NCBI GenBank assembly: GCA_029862725.1
Contig: JAOTWT010000069.1
Coordinates: forward strand, 1-10,219
DNA: 10,219 nt
DNA from: Acidobacteriota bacterium
Lineage (GTDB): Bacteria > Acidobacteriota > Blastocatellia > Pyrinomonadales > Pyrinomonadaceae
Reading direction: 5' to 3'
Shown here: one piece after another, positions 1 to 6,940 of the stretch
Position numbering within the stretch: position 1 is the stretch's first letter
Layout of the letters: every line of letters starts with the position of its first letter
Made by a program: the position numbers and the translations under genes
The notes under the pieces: model-generated
Told to the model about the DNA's origin: nothing
The model's input: only the letters and a program-made list of their open reading frames with translations
The model's database searches: none

Positions 1-945
1 CAGAAGGGTCTTGCCGTTAGACTCACCCTTTTCGATATACTCCCGTGTCCGGGGATTCGATTTCATTATCTCGACCGCGGCGATTCTTCCTTTGCCGTCG
101 GCTTTTGGAATCAGTCGTTGCGAAACGATATACCTGAAGGTCTGGGCGAGACGGGTTCGTATTATCTTCTCTTCATTCTTCGGATAAAGTCCGATGATAC
201 GGTCAACGGTTTTGGAAGCGTCGATCGTGTGAAGCGTTGAAAGTACCAGGTGTCCCGTCTCCGCGGCTTCCAGCGCGATCTCGGCAGTCTCAAGGTCCCG
301 CATCTCACCGACGAGAATAACTTTCGGTGCCTGTCGAAGCGCGGCCCGCAGCGCCGAAGCAAAGTCTTTTGTGTCGGACCCAACCTCGCGCTGGTTGATG
401 GTCGACTTCTTATGTGAATGCAAAAACTCGATCGGGTCTTCGATTGTGACTATGTGGTAGGCCTTCGACTTGTTGATCTGGTCGATTATCGCAGCCAGGG
501 TCGAACTTTTGCCAGAACCCGTTGGTCCGGTCAGCAGTACTAGACCGTTTCGAAGTTCGCAAACGTCAGCCAATTGGAGGGGGACCCGGAGCGATTCGAA
601 ACTGGGAATCTCATGCGGAATTACACGCATTACGATCGAGTACGAACCTCTTTGCTGAAAGACGTTTACACGGAATCGACAGCGAGCGGGCAAACTCCAG
701 CTCAAATCCGCCGTTCCATTCTTGGCAAGTTGGGAGGATGCCTCGGGATTGTCCCGCAGCAAAGACATCGCGATCATCTCGGTCTGAAACGCCGTGAGTT
801 TTCCCAGGTTTAAGGGGGACGCGGAATAAAGCGTTCCGCTGATTTCCACTTGCGGCTTTTGACCGGTCGAGAAGTTCAGATCGGAGACGTTGTCGGAGAT
901 GAGCAGCATCTGCTCAATTATCGGGGCTACGTCAAGTAGACTCAT
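1..945 (-). CDS. pilT: Type IV pilus twitching motility ATPase PilT (3' end cut by window edge)
   Basis: The reading frame is open from ATG at 945 to the window edge, giving 315 residues with no internal stop. PilT is a hexameric cytoplasmic ATPase that powers retraction of type IV pili. Visible motifs: Walker A GPTGSGKS (140-147), Asp box TIEDPIEF (167-174), QREVG (185-189), Walker B VILVGEMRD (209-217), and a His box around TGHLVLSTLHT (230-240). The start of the C-terminal helical region, TREYIEKGE, is at 300-308. The family usually runs to about 340-380 residues, so only the last few dozen should be missing. An AAGGAG element lies 12 bases before the ATG, a long but possible ribosome-binding spacing, and no better start is visible. 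The His box reads LVLSTLHT where classical PilT has LVFGTLHT, so this may be a PilT paralogue rather than the main retraction motor. It lies downstream of thiE, separated by 141 bases, and may have its own promoter there. Confidence 0.93.
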   Translation of the reverse strand, partial: MSLLDVAPIIEQMLLISDNVSDLNFSTGQKPQVEISGTLYSASPLNLGKLTAFQTEMIAMSLLRDNPEASSQLAKNGTADLSWSLPARCRFRVNVFQQRGSYSIVMRVIPHEIPSFESLRVPLQLADVCELRNGLVLLTGPTGSGKSSTLAAIIDQINKSKAYHIVTIEDPIEFLHSHKKSTINQREVGSDTKDFASALRAALRQAPKVILVGEMRDLETAEIALEAAETGHLVLSTLHTIDASKTVDRIIGLYPKNEEKIIRTRLAQTFRYIVSQRLIPKADGKGRIAAVEIMKSNPRTREYIEKGESNGKTLL

Positions 946-1086
946 TGGTTGGAATTAACTCCTTGAATATTTTTAAGGAAAGAGGAGAATCCGCAGGATG
1001 TGAGAAGGAGCCGATGTGCGTGTACAACGGCCACTCATCTATTCTGAATCATTGGAGTTAGAAATGCAAGTCTTTTTTGAACGCTG

Positions 1087-1722
1087 TTAAACACTTTTGT
1101 TACACCATTCGTTCGACAGCTCGGCGACGCAACTCACGACACTCGAATCCCTGCCAAAGATCCCGCTGATCACCGCTGCGGCATCGGCTCCCGCCTCTGA
1201 AACGGATCTCACGTTGGTCACGTCGATCCCCCCGATCGCGACGAGGGGTATATCACCCGTTAGATTTCGCACGTTCCGCAGTATTTCGAGACCGGTCACT
1301 TTGTCCGGATGGCGTTTCGTCGCGGTTTTGAAAATGGGACCGAAGGCTATGTAATCGACGCGGAAACCGGCCGCTTCGACGGCCTGTTCGATGGTGTGTG
1401 TCGAATATCCGATAATCGCTTTATTCCCAAGTACTTTTCTCGCGTCCGCCGGCAGAAGGTCGTGCTGCCCGAGATGCACGCCATCGGCACCCAGCGCCAG
1501 GGCGATATCGACGCGGTCATTAATCAAGACCCGCATTCCGGCTTCGCGCGCAATCTCTAAGGCCTTTTCGGCTTCTTCGTAAAAACCCCGGGAATGAAGG
1601 TCTTTTTCGCGGATCTGGACGATGTCGATGCCTGTGCTCACAAGCAGTTGTACCGCTTCACTGTGGGTCAGCCCGCTAACCGATGTGTTGGTTATTGGAT
1701 AGATTGGATGATCGAAGAGCAT
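1087..1722 (-). CDS. thiE: Thiamine phosphate synthase ThiE
   Basis: The protein has 211 residues, the normal ThiE length. ThiE joins hydroxymethylpyrimidine pyrophosphate to thiazole phosphate, giving thiamine phosphate, in the cytoplasm. It is a TIM barrel, and the family signatures appear in order: QIREKD (36-41, pyrophosphate and substrate contacts), INDRVDIALALGADGVHLG (67-85, with N68-D69), QHD (86-88, Mg-binding Asp), GYSTHT (105-110), FGPIFKTATK (128-136 region) and AIGGID (162-167). The S/T-rich GPIF..T.TK segment with the following HPD favours a true ThiE over the TenI tautomerase relative, though TenI cannot be fully excluded by eye. The ATG shares one base with the TGA of the upstream acetyltransferase gene (TGATG), so translation is probably coupled. 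No other thi genes are in the window. Confidence 0.92.
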   Translation of the reverse strand: MLFDHPIYPITNTSVSGLTHSEAVQLLVSTGIDIVQIREKDLHSRGFYEEAEKALEIAREAGMRVLINDRVDIALALGADGVHLGQHDLLPADARKVLGNKAIIGYSTHTIEQAVEAAGFRVDYIAFGPIFKTATKRHPDKVTGLEILRNVRNLTGDIPLVAIGGIDVTNVRSVSEAGADAAAVISGIFGRDSSVVSCVAELSNEWCNKSV

Positions 1723-2255
1723 CAGACCAGCGACTTCGACATCAGAAAAGCGTCCTCGCCGTCGGAGTAATAAGAAGAGAGTTTTTGAATTATCACAAAA
1801 TCCTGATTCGAATAGAGGTTTTGTGCGGGATAATTCGAAACCCTTACTTCGAGGACTATCGATTCGAATTTCTTTGAGATAAGCGCCTTTTCGGCATAAG
1901 AAAGCAGTTGCCGTGCGAGGCCGCGTTGACGGTGCTCCGGAGCCACGGCGATGGTTGTGACATGAGCGATCTGCCCCTTGTTAATAAGTACGAACATAAA
2001 ACCCACGATATCGTTTTTCGTTGTAACCGCTTGATAAGCCAGGACTTTTGGTTCGCGCAGCAGATACTCGAAGGTCTCGCGGTTATAGGTCTCGGAACCC
2101 CTAAAACAGCGAACGCTCAGTCTCATCAGGCTGGAAAGATCGGAAGCGACGAGCGGCTTAACGCGGTATGTCGTCGTCGGAGCAGGGACTACTTCGTTTT
2201 GGTCAGGAATATCCCGCGGCTCTAATAGCTCGCGTATTCTCTGCATTACGGCCAT
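1722..2255 (-). CDS. GNAT family N-acetyltransferase, RimI-like
   Basis: The protein has 177 residues. Residues 30-177 form a GNAT fold that uses acetyl-CoA. The acetyl-CoA-binding motif A is TIAVAPEHRQRGLARQLL (101-118), with the R/Q-x-x-G-x-G/A core as RQRGLA. The C-terminal segment LEVRVSNYPAQNLY (135-148) followed by YYSDGEDAFLM (162-172) is typical of RimI, which acetylates the N-terminal alanine of ribosomal protein S18. The substrate here is unproven, because many GNAT proteins share this tail. Residues 1-29 are an extra, probably disordered N-terminus. An alternative ATG is at 2246 (residue 4). No good Shine-Dalgarno sequence precedes either start: the 9-bp repeat array begins only 7 bases upstream of the first ATG. 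The gene's stop codon overlaps the thiE start. Confidence 0.85.
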   Translation of the reverse strand: MAVMQRIRELLEPRDIPDQNEVVPAPTTTYRVKPLVASDLSSLMRLSVRCFRGSETYNRETFEYLLREPKVLAYQAVTTKNDIVGFMFVLINKGQIAHVTTIAVAPEHRQRGLARQLLSYAEKALISKKFESIVLEVRVSNYPAQNLYSNQDFVIIQKLSSYYSDGEDAFLMSKSLV

Positions 2256-2262
2256 AACTCAA

Positions 2263-2514
2263 GTTAACAAAGTTGGCAGAGTTAACAAAGTCGACAAAGT
2301 TGACAGAGTTAACAAAGTTCACAGAGTTGGCAGAGTTGACAGAGTTAACAAAGTTCACAGAGTTGGCAGAGTTGGCAGAGTTAACAAAGTTGACAGAGTT
2401 GGCAGAGTTAACAAAGTTGACAGAGTTGGCAGAGTTGGCAGAGTCGACAGAGTTGGCAGAGTTGGCAGAGTTGGCAGAGTTGGCAGAGTTGACAGAGTTG
2501 ACAGAGTTGACAGA
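2263..2514. repeat. 9-bp tandem repeat array, 28 uninterrupted units
   Basis: There are 28 consecutive 9-bp units in perfect phase, read on the plus strand as gttRRCARA-like words. Six variants occur: gttaacaaa (A), gttggcaga (B), gttgacaga (C), gttcacaga (D), gtcgacaaa (E) and gtcgacaga (F). The order is A B A E C A D B C A D B B A C B A C B B F B B B B C C C. The left half shows a higher-order 3-4 unit period starting with A, whereas the right half is a homogeneous run of B then C. Both strands stay open in one frame through the array only because the unit is a multiple of three without stops. The encoded repeats (L-A/T-E on plus, S/P-T-L on minus) do not look like a real protein. The array abuts the start of the acetyltransferase gene. 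On that gene's sense strand the RNA would be rich in C and U and poor in G. Confidence 0.95.
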
Positions 2515-2600
2515 AATGACGTGTCAATCATAACGAACGGGTGTAACTTCGCCTTTAGTGCCGGGATCACCAAGATTGCCAGTTTGGTGTTTCAGAAAAC
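2515..2600. other. 86-bp spacer between opposed repeat blocks
   Basis: This is unique sequence separating the 28-unit array from the shorter inverted block. It has no recognisable gene, RNA or promoter. It would form the minimum loop if the two repeat blocks paired in a transcript. A short TGAC-gt-GTCA inverted repeat sits at 2517-2526. Confidence 0.6.
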
Positions 2601-2663
2601 GCTGTCGACTTTGTTAACTTTGTTAACTCTGTGAACTCTGTGAACTTTGTCGACTCTGTCATC
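2601..2663. repeat. Inverted copy of the 9-bp repeat (about 7 units)
   Basis: This block has the same 9-bp words as the 28-unit array but in opposite orientation. On the plus strand, complete units tttgttaac, tttgttaac, tctgtgaac, tctgtgaac and tttgtcgac fill 2610-2654, with degenerate edge units at 2601-2609 and 2655-2663. The last edge unit contains the queA stop codon (2659-2661). Because the block is inverted relative to the larger array, a leftward transcript leaving queA could fold back into an imperfect duplex of about 60 bp. Confidence 0.9.
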
Positions 2664-3690
2664 TAATAAACATACAATCCCCGTAACTATAAAAGCGATA
2701 CCTTTCGCGAACGGCATGGCGGTAGGCATTGAGGACACTTTCGCGGCCCGCAAAGGCGGAGACCAGGATCAGCAATGACGACCTTGGAAGATGGAAATTG
2801 GTCAGGAGAGCATCGACGGCCTTGAATTCGTAACCGGGCAGAATCGTCAGATCCGCTGTCTGCGGGCCTGCCGTGAAGGACCCGTCTGCGTTTGCCGCAG
2901 ATTCCAGTGCCCGTGTTGTTGTAGTGCCGACGGCGACTATTCTGCGCCCCGCTCTCTTTGCGGCTTCGAGTTCTTTGGAGGCTTCAGATGAAATCTCAAA
3001 TTTCTCCGCCGAGACCCTGTGTTCCGATAAATTCTCAACCCGCACCGGTTCGAAGGTCCCGTAACCGACGTGAAGCGTGATCTCGATTATCTCGACGCCT
3101 TTTGCCCGAATCGTTTCCAAAACCTCTTCAGTAAAATGAAGTCCCGCCGTCGGAGCGGCGATCGCGCCGCGCGACCTCGCATATGTCGTTTGATACCTTT
3201 CCCGGTCGGAATCAATTCTTCCGGGCTCCCTTTTTATATAAGGAGGCAAAGGGGTTTTTCCAAATCGATCGACGAGTGTTTCAAGATCGCCGTCATGCTC
3301 GAACTTAAGCGAGACGCGTCCGTCATCGGATTTCTCCAATACACGCGCCAGGAGTCCCTCGCCAAAGCGTACGGCTTTCCCTACTTTCAGGCGCTTCCCC
3401 GGCCGTCCGAGTACGGACCAGAGGTCGCGTTCCAGTTCCGCGACAAGAAACACCTCGACCCTTGCGCCAGTTTCGGTGTCCCCGTAAAGCCTTGCCGGAA
3501 AGACCTTTGTATTGTTGATGACGAGAATGTCCGGGGGTTCCAGGTGCTCTGCGATTGCGGGAAAAGAAGTGTCGCTCAGGCCGCCCGCAACGCGGTCCAA
3601 TACCAGCATTCGCGAGGCATCTCTCTCCGGCAAGGGCTCCTGGGCGATGAGTTCCTCCGGTAGTTCGAAATCAAAATCCGTGAGCCGCAT
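2659..3690 (-). CDS. queA: S-adenosylmethionine:tRNA ribosyltransferase-isomerase QueA
   Basis: The protein has 343 residues from the start at 3690. QueA moves the ribosyl group of SAM onto 7-aminomethyl-7-deazaguanine at tRNA position 34 and isomerises it to epoxyqueuosine, the penultimate step of queuosine synthesis. Family signatures are intact: MRLTDFDFELPEELIAQ at the N-terminus, INNTKVFPARL (58-68), AAPTAGLHFT (178-187), ITLHVGYGTF (204-213), GTTTTRALES (255-264), TNFHLPRS (297-304) and the C-terminal FYSYGDCMFI (333-342). A longer frame opens at 3771, but those extra 27 residues lie wholly inside ppsA and do not resemble QueA. The family starts at MRL-DFD-, so 3690 is chosen. This ATG shares one base with the ppsA stop (TGATG), implying translational coupling. 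The 3' end runs into the inverted repeat block. No other queuosine genes are visible. Confidence 0.96.
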   Translation of the reverse strand: MRLTDFDFELPEELIAQEPLPERDASRMLVLDRVAGGLSDTSFPAIAEHLEPPDILVINNTKVFPARLYGDTETGARVEVFLVAELERDLWSVLGRPGKRLKVGKAVRFGEGLLARVLEKSDDGRVSLKFEHDGDLETLVDRFGKTPLPPYIKREPGRIDSDRERYQTTYARSRGAIAAPTAGLHFTEEVLETIRAKGVEIIEITLHVGYGTFEPVRVENLSEHRVSAEKFEISSEASKELEAAKRAGRRIVAVGTTTTRALESAANADGSFTAGPQTADLTILPGYEFKAVDALLTNFHLPRSSLLILVSAFAGRESVLNAYRHAVRERYRFYSYGDCMFIR

Positions 3691-6044
3691 CACTTCGCCA
3701 GATAGACCCATGTCTCGACCACCGAATCGGGATTTAAAGATACGCTGTCGATTCCTTGTTCCATCAGCCATTTGGCGAGATCGGGATGATCCGAGGGTCC
3801 CTGTCCGCAGATCCCGATGTACTTGTTCGCAGCTTTCGCGGCGTCGATCGCCATTTTGAGCAGAATTTTAACGGACTCGTCGCGTTCGTCAAACAAATGC
3901 GCGATCAGGCCGGAGTCGCGGTCGAGCCCAAGCGTCAGCTGTGTGAGGTCGTTCGAGCCGATCGAGAATCCGTCAAATCGCTCGAGAAACTCTGTGGCAA
4001 GCAATGCGTTCGACGGGATTTCGCACATCATAATGATCCGCAGCCCGTCCTCTGCGCGTACGAGCCCGTTTTCCGCAAGGAGCCCGATGACCTCATCCGC
4101 TTCTTCGAGGGTCCTTACGAACGGGATCATCACTTCCAGGTTTTTCAGGCCCATATCGTTGCGGACCCGTTTTATGGCCTCGCATTCGAGTTTGAAACAT
4201 TCGCGGAAAGACGATGAGATATAGCGCGAGGCGCCGCGAAACCCGATCATCGGGTTTTCCTCGTCGGGTTCGAAAATCTGACCGCCGTACATGTTGGCGT
4301 ATTCGTTGGATTTGAAATCGGAGAGGCGTACGATCACTGGCTTTCCGGCAAAGGCGCTGCAGAGGGTCGCGATCCCCTCGGTCAATTTCCCGATATAGAA
4401 CTCAACCGGGCTCTTGTAGCCCGCCGTTTTCCGGTCGATGTATTCCTTTACCTCATCGTCCATCAGGTCGTAACCGAGGAGCGCCTTGGGATGAATACCG
4501 ATGCTGTTGTTGATGATGAATTCGAGGCGGGCGAGACCGACGCCGTGGTTCGGGAGGCTTTGAAAATCAAAGGCGCGTTCCGGGCTTCCGACGTTGAGCA
4601 TGATCTTAAAGGGAAGTTCGGGAAGAGTCTCGAGGCTCGTCTCGTCGATCTCAAACTCCAGCCTCCGGTCGTAGACCTTTCCCGTATCGCCTTCCGCACA
4701 CGATACGGTTGCTTCGTCAAGTCCGACCAGGCGCTCCGTCGCATCGCCGCATCCGACCACCGCCGGGACACCCATTTCCCTCGCGATGATCGCCGCGTGA
4801 CAGGTGCGGCCGCCGCGGTTCGTGACGATCGCCGCCGCGCGTCCCATCACGGGTTCCCAATCGGGATCGGTCATATCCGTGACAAGTATATCGCCGGCCT
4901 GTACGACACCGATTTCACCGACATCCTTGACGACCCTTACGCGACCGGCGCCGATTCTCTGTCCGATGCTTCTTCCTGTCGTGACGACCTCGGCCTCGGT
5001 TTCTTTGAGCCTGTATCGCTGTATGACATTGCCCCTGGCTTGTGATTTAACGGTCTCAGGCCGTGCCTGCAGCATATAAAGCTTGCCGTCTATGCCGTCC
5101 TTTCCCCACTCGATATCCATCGGGCGGCCGTAATGATCTTCAATCGTCGAGGCCATCCGCGCGAGTTCTTCGATCTCATTGTCGTCGAGCGAAAACTTCC
5201 GCCGCTCTTCTTCGGGCACCTCGACGGTCTCCACCGATGACTCGTTTCCATAGATCATCTTTTGCGCTTTTGAACCGCGATGACGGCGCAGTACCGCTGA
5301 TTTCCCGTTCAGGAGCGAGGGTTTATGGACGTAAAACTCATCGGGGTTGACCGAGCCCTGAACGACGCATTCGCCGAGTCCCCACGACGAGGTGATCAGG
5401 ACGACGTCTTCGAATCCGGTTTCGGTGTCGATCGAAAACATTACCCCGCTTGCACCGATATCGGTTCGGACCATCTGCTGTATTCCGGCCGATAGCAATA
5501 CGTTGGCGTGGTCAAAGCCGTGATGCACCCGGTAAGAAATCGCGCGATCATTGTAAAGCGATGCAAACACATCTTTGACGCGCCGAAGCACTTCATCTGC
5601 ACCGACCACGTTTAAATAGGTCTCCTGCTGCCCGGCAAAAGACGCCTCGGGCAGATCCTCGGCGGTTGCACTCGACCTGACCGCCACGGAAATCTCACCG
5701 TTTGCTTCACCGAGCATCTTTTCGTAGGCGGATCTGATATCCGCTTCGAGCTCCCCTGGGAGTTTTGATTGCGCAACCCAATCCCTGATCTCCGCACCGG
5801 CGAGTGCAAGTTCTTCGACATCAGAGACATCGAGCGCGCGAAGACGCGAGTTGATTTTTTCCTCGAGCTTGTTCGAGTCGAGAAAGCTCCTGAAGGCATC
5901 TGCAGTTGTCGCGAATCCATTGGGTACGGTTATCCCGGCGGAAGAAAGATTTTGGATCATCTCCCCAAGCGAAGCATTCTTTCCTCCAACTCGTTCGACG
6001 TCATTCATGTCGAGTTCGTTAAACCAGGCAATATGTTTGTTCAT
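3690..6044 (-). CDS. ppsA: Phosphoenolpyruvate synthase (pyruvate, water dikinase)
   Basis: The protein has 784 residues, the normal length. It converts pyruvate, ATP and water to PEP, AMP and phosphate, and is the entry point of gluconeogenesis from pyruvate. Domains in order: N-terminal ATP-grasp nucleotide-binding domain (about 1-340, with VGGKNASLGEM at 19-29, VAVRSSATAEDLPEASFAGQ around 120-139 and LQARPETV at 325-332); swivelling phosphohistidine domain with GGRTCHAAIIAREMGVPA (411-428, catalytic H416); and C-terminal PEP/pyruvate-binding TIM barrel (about 475-784, with GFRGASR 601-607, FSIGSNDLTQLTLGLDRD 693-710 and the GICGQGPS loop 744-751 holding the conserved Cys). T414, two residues before H416, matches the threonine that PSRP phosphorylates in the E. 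coli enzyme. The ATG at 6044 has no clear Shine-Dalgarno sequence. The gene overlaps queA by one base and is divergent from the PSRP gene. Confidence 0.97.
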   Translation of the reverse strand: MNKHIAWFNELDMNDVERVGGKNASLGEMIQNLSSAGITVPNGFATTADAFRSFLDSNKLEEKINSRLRALDVSDVEELALAGAEIRDWVAQSKLPGELEADIRSAYEKMLGEANGEISVAVRSSATAEDLPEASFAGQQETYLNVVGADEVLRRVKDVFASLYNDRAISYRVHHGFDHANVLLSAGIQQMVRTDIGASGVMFSIDTETGFEDVVLITSSWGLGECVVQGSVNPDEFYVHKPSLLNGKSAVLRRHRGSKAQKMIYGNESSVETVEVPEEERRKFSLDDNEIEELARMASTIEDHYGRPMDIEWGKDGIDGKLYMLQARPETVKSQARGNVIQRYRLKETEAEVVTTGRSIGQRIGAGRVRVVKDVGEIGVVQAGDILVTDMTDPDWEPVMGRAAAIVTNRGGRTCHAAIIAREMGVPAVVGCGDATERLVGLDEATVSCAEGDTGKVYDRRLEFEIDETSLETLPELPFKIMLNVGSPERAFDFQSLPNHGVGLARLEFIINNSIGIHPKALLGYDLMDDEVKEYIDRKTAGYKSPVEFYIGKLTEGIATLCSAFAGKPVIVRLSDFKSNEYANMYGGQIFEPDEENPMIGFRGASRYISSSFRECFKLECEAIKRVRNDMGLKNLEVMIPFVRTLEEADEVIGLLAENGLVRAEDGLRIIMMCEIPSNALLATEFLERFDGFSIGSNDLTQLTLGLDRDSGLIAHLFDERDESVKILLKMAIDAAKAANKYIGICGQGPSDHPDLAKWLMEQGIDSVSLNPDSVVETWVYLAK

Positions 6045-6115
6045 AGCAAATTTCGGATTCGGAATGATGTTATGTCATGATAATAATCCAACAAAAGTGC
6101 ATTTGCTAATCATCT
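6045..6115. promoter_or_regulatory. Divergent promoter region between ppsA and the PSRP gene
   Basis: This 71-bp AT-rich gap must hold both outward promoters or their leader sequences. AGCAAAT (6045-6051) and ATTTGCT (6101-6107) form a 7-bp inverted repeat. One arm touches the ppsA start and the other lies 8 bases before the PSRP start, so each gene sees a matching half-site. A rightward -10-like GATAAT is at about 6079-6084 with only a poor -35. No strong ribosome-binding site is seen for either gene, so leaderless or weakly led transcripts are possible. That a divergent control region exists follows from gene layout; the individual boxes are weak. Confidence 0.45.
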
Positions 6116-6940
6116 ATGGATCCGCAGTCACGCAACGCTTTTATCATCTCGGACCGCACCGCGGTAACGGCGGAAGCACTGGGAAATTCGCTGCTTAGCC
6201 AGTTTCCGACCGTCCGTTTTAATATCGAGATTCTGCCCTTTATCGACAGCCAGGTTAAGGCCAATCGGGCCGTGGAGCTAATAAATCAGGCCAACGTGGA
6301 AAGCGGCCAGAAGCCCATTGTTTTCGCAACCCTCGTCGACGACGATGTGCGGGGTGTTATTTCGAGAAGCGATTGCGAATTCTTCGATCTCTTCGATACC
6401 TTTGTAAATCCGCTGGAGTTGGTCCTCGGTACGGAGTCCTCTCATAAGGTCGGGCTTTCCCACGGGATGTCGAACGCGCAAGGCTACACAGCTCGTATCG
6501 GAGCGATGAACTACGCGCTCGAAACGGACGACGGGATCGAGACGCGTTCATACCGCCGGGCCCAGATAATCATTGTCGGGGTATCAAGATCAGGGAAAAC
6601 GCCAACCTGTCTTTATCTCGCTCTTCAGTACGGTGTCTATGCCGCGAATTACCCGTTGACGGATTCGGAATTGGATTCGAACCGTTTGCCCGAAGTCCTG
6701 GAGGCGCATAAGGACAAATTGTTCGGTCTGACGATCGATCCGTTCAGGCTTCAGCAGATAAGACAGGAGCGTTACAACCGTGCGAGCTATGCTTCGGCAA
6801 GGCAATGTCAGTACGAGGTGGCACAAACCGAGGCGATATTCAGGCGTTCAAACGTGATGTTCCTCAATTCAACCCAGATGTCGGTCGAAGAGCTCGGCGC
6901 GAAGATCATGCAGAAGACCGGGCTGAAAAGGCAATACTGA
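6116..6940 (+). CDS. ppsR: PEP synthase regulatory protein (PSRP), kinase/pyrophosphorylase of the DUF299 family
   Basis: The protein has 274 residues, typical for the family. PSRP is bifunctional: it inactivates PEP synthase by ADP-dependent phosphorylation of a threonine near the catalytic histidine, and reactivates it by phosphate-dependent removal that releases pyrophosphate. Visible signatures: N-terminal FIISDRTAVTAEALG (9-23); GLSHGMSNAQGY (113-124, matching the family's H-G segment before the kinase domain); P-loop GVSRSGKT (155-162) followed by PTCLYLALQYGVYAANYPL (163-181); and GLTIDPFRLQQIRQERY (204-220). The run SRSGKTPTCLYLAL with AANYPL is characteristic of PSRP and its close relative PDRP, which regulates pyruvate phosphate dikinase. 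Here the divergent partner is ppsA, not ppdK, so PSRP is the better name. The ATG at 6116 places the family's ISD motif at the usual distance from the start, although no clear ribosome-binding site precedes it. Confidence 0.95.
   Translation: MDPQSRNAFIISDRTAVTAEALGNSLLSQFPTVRFNIEILPFIDSQVKANRAVELINQANVESGQKPIVFATLVDDDVRGVISRSDCEFFDLFDTFVNPLELVLGTESSHKVGLSHGMSNAQGYTARIGAMNYALETDDGIETRSYRRAQIIIVGVSRSGKTPTCLYLALQYGVYAANYPLTDSELDSNRLPEVLEAHKDKLFGLTIDPFRLQQIRQERYNRASYASARQCQYEVAQTEAIFRRSNVMFLNSTQMSVEELGAKIMQKTGLKRQY

Noticed and set aside
470..813. Overlapping plus-strand open frames inside pilT
   Set aside because: They are antisense shadows of the intact pilT frame on the minus strand, which is well supported by its motifs.
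2273..2533. 86-codon plus-strand frame encoding Leu-Thr/Ala-Glu triplet repeats (and its minus-strand counterpart at 2355-2573)
   Set aside because: It is open only because a 9-bp unit without stops keeps the frame. It starts on TTG with no ribosome-binding site, and the 3-residue period matches no known fold.
3070..3663. 197-codon plus-strand frame opposite queA
   Set aside because: It is antisense to a well-conserved gene and its translation has no recognisable motif.
3691..3771. N-terminal extension of queA by 27 codons
   Set aside because: The extension lies entirely within ppsA, lacks similarity to QueA, and the family begins at the MRL-DFD motif.
4491..5045. 184-codon plus-strand frame opposite ppsA
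   Set aside because: It is a shadow of the ppsA coding strand with no motif or ribosome-binding site of its own.
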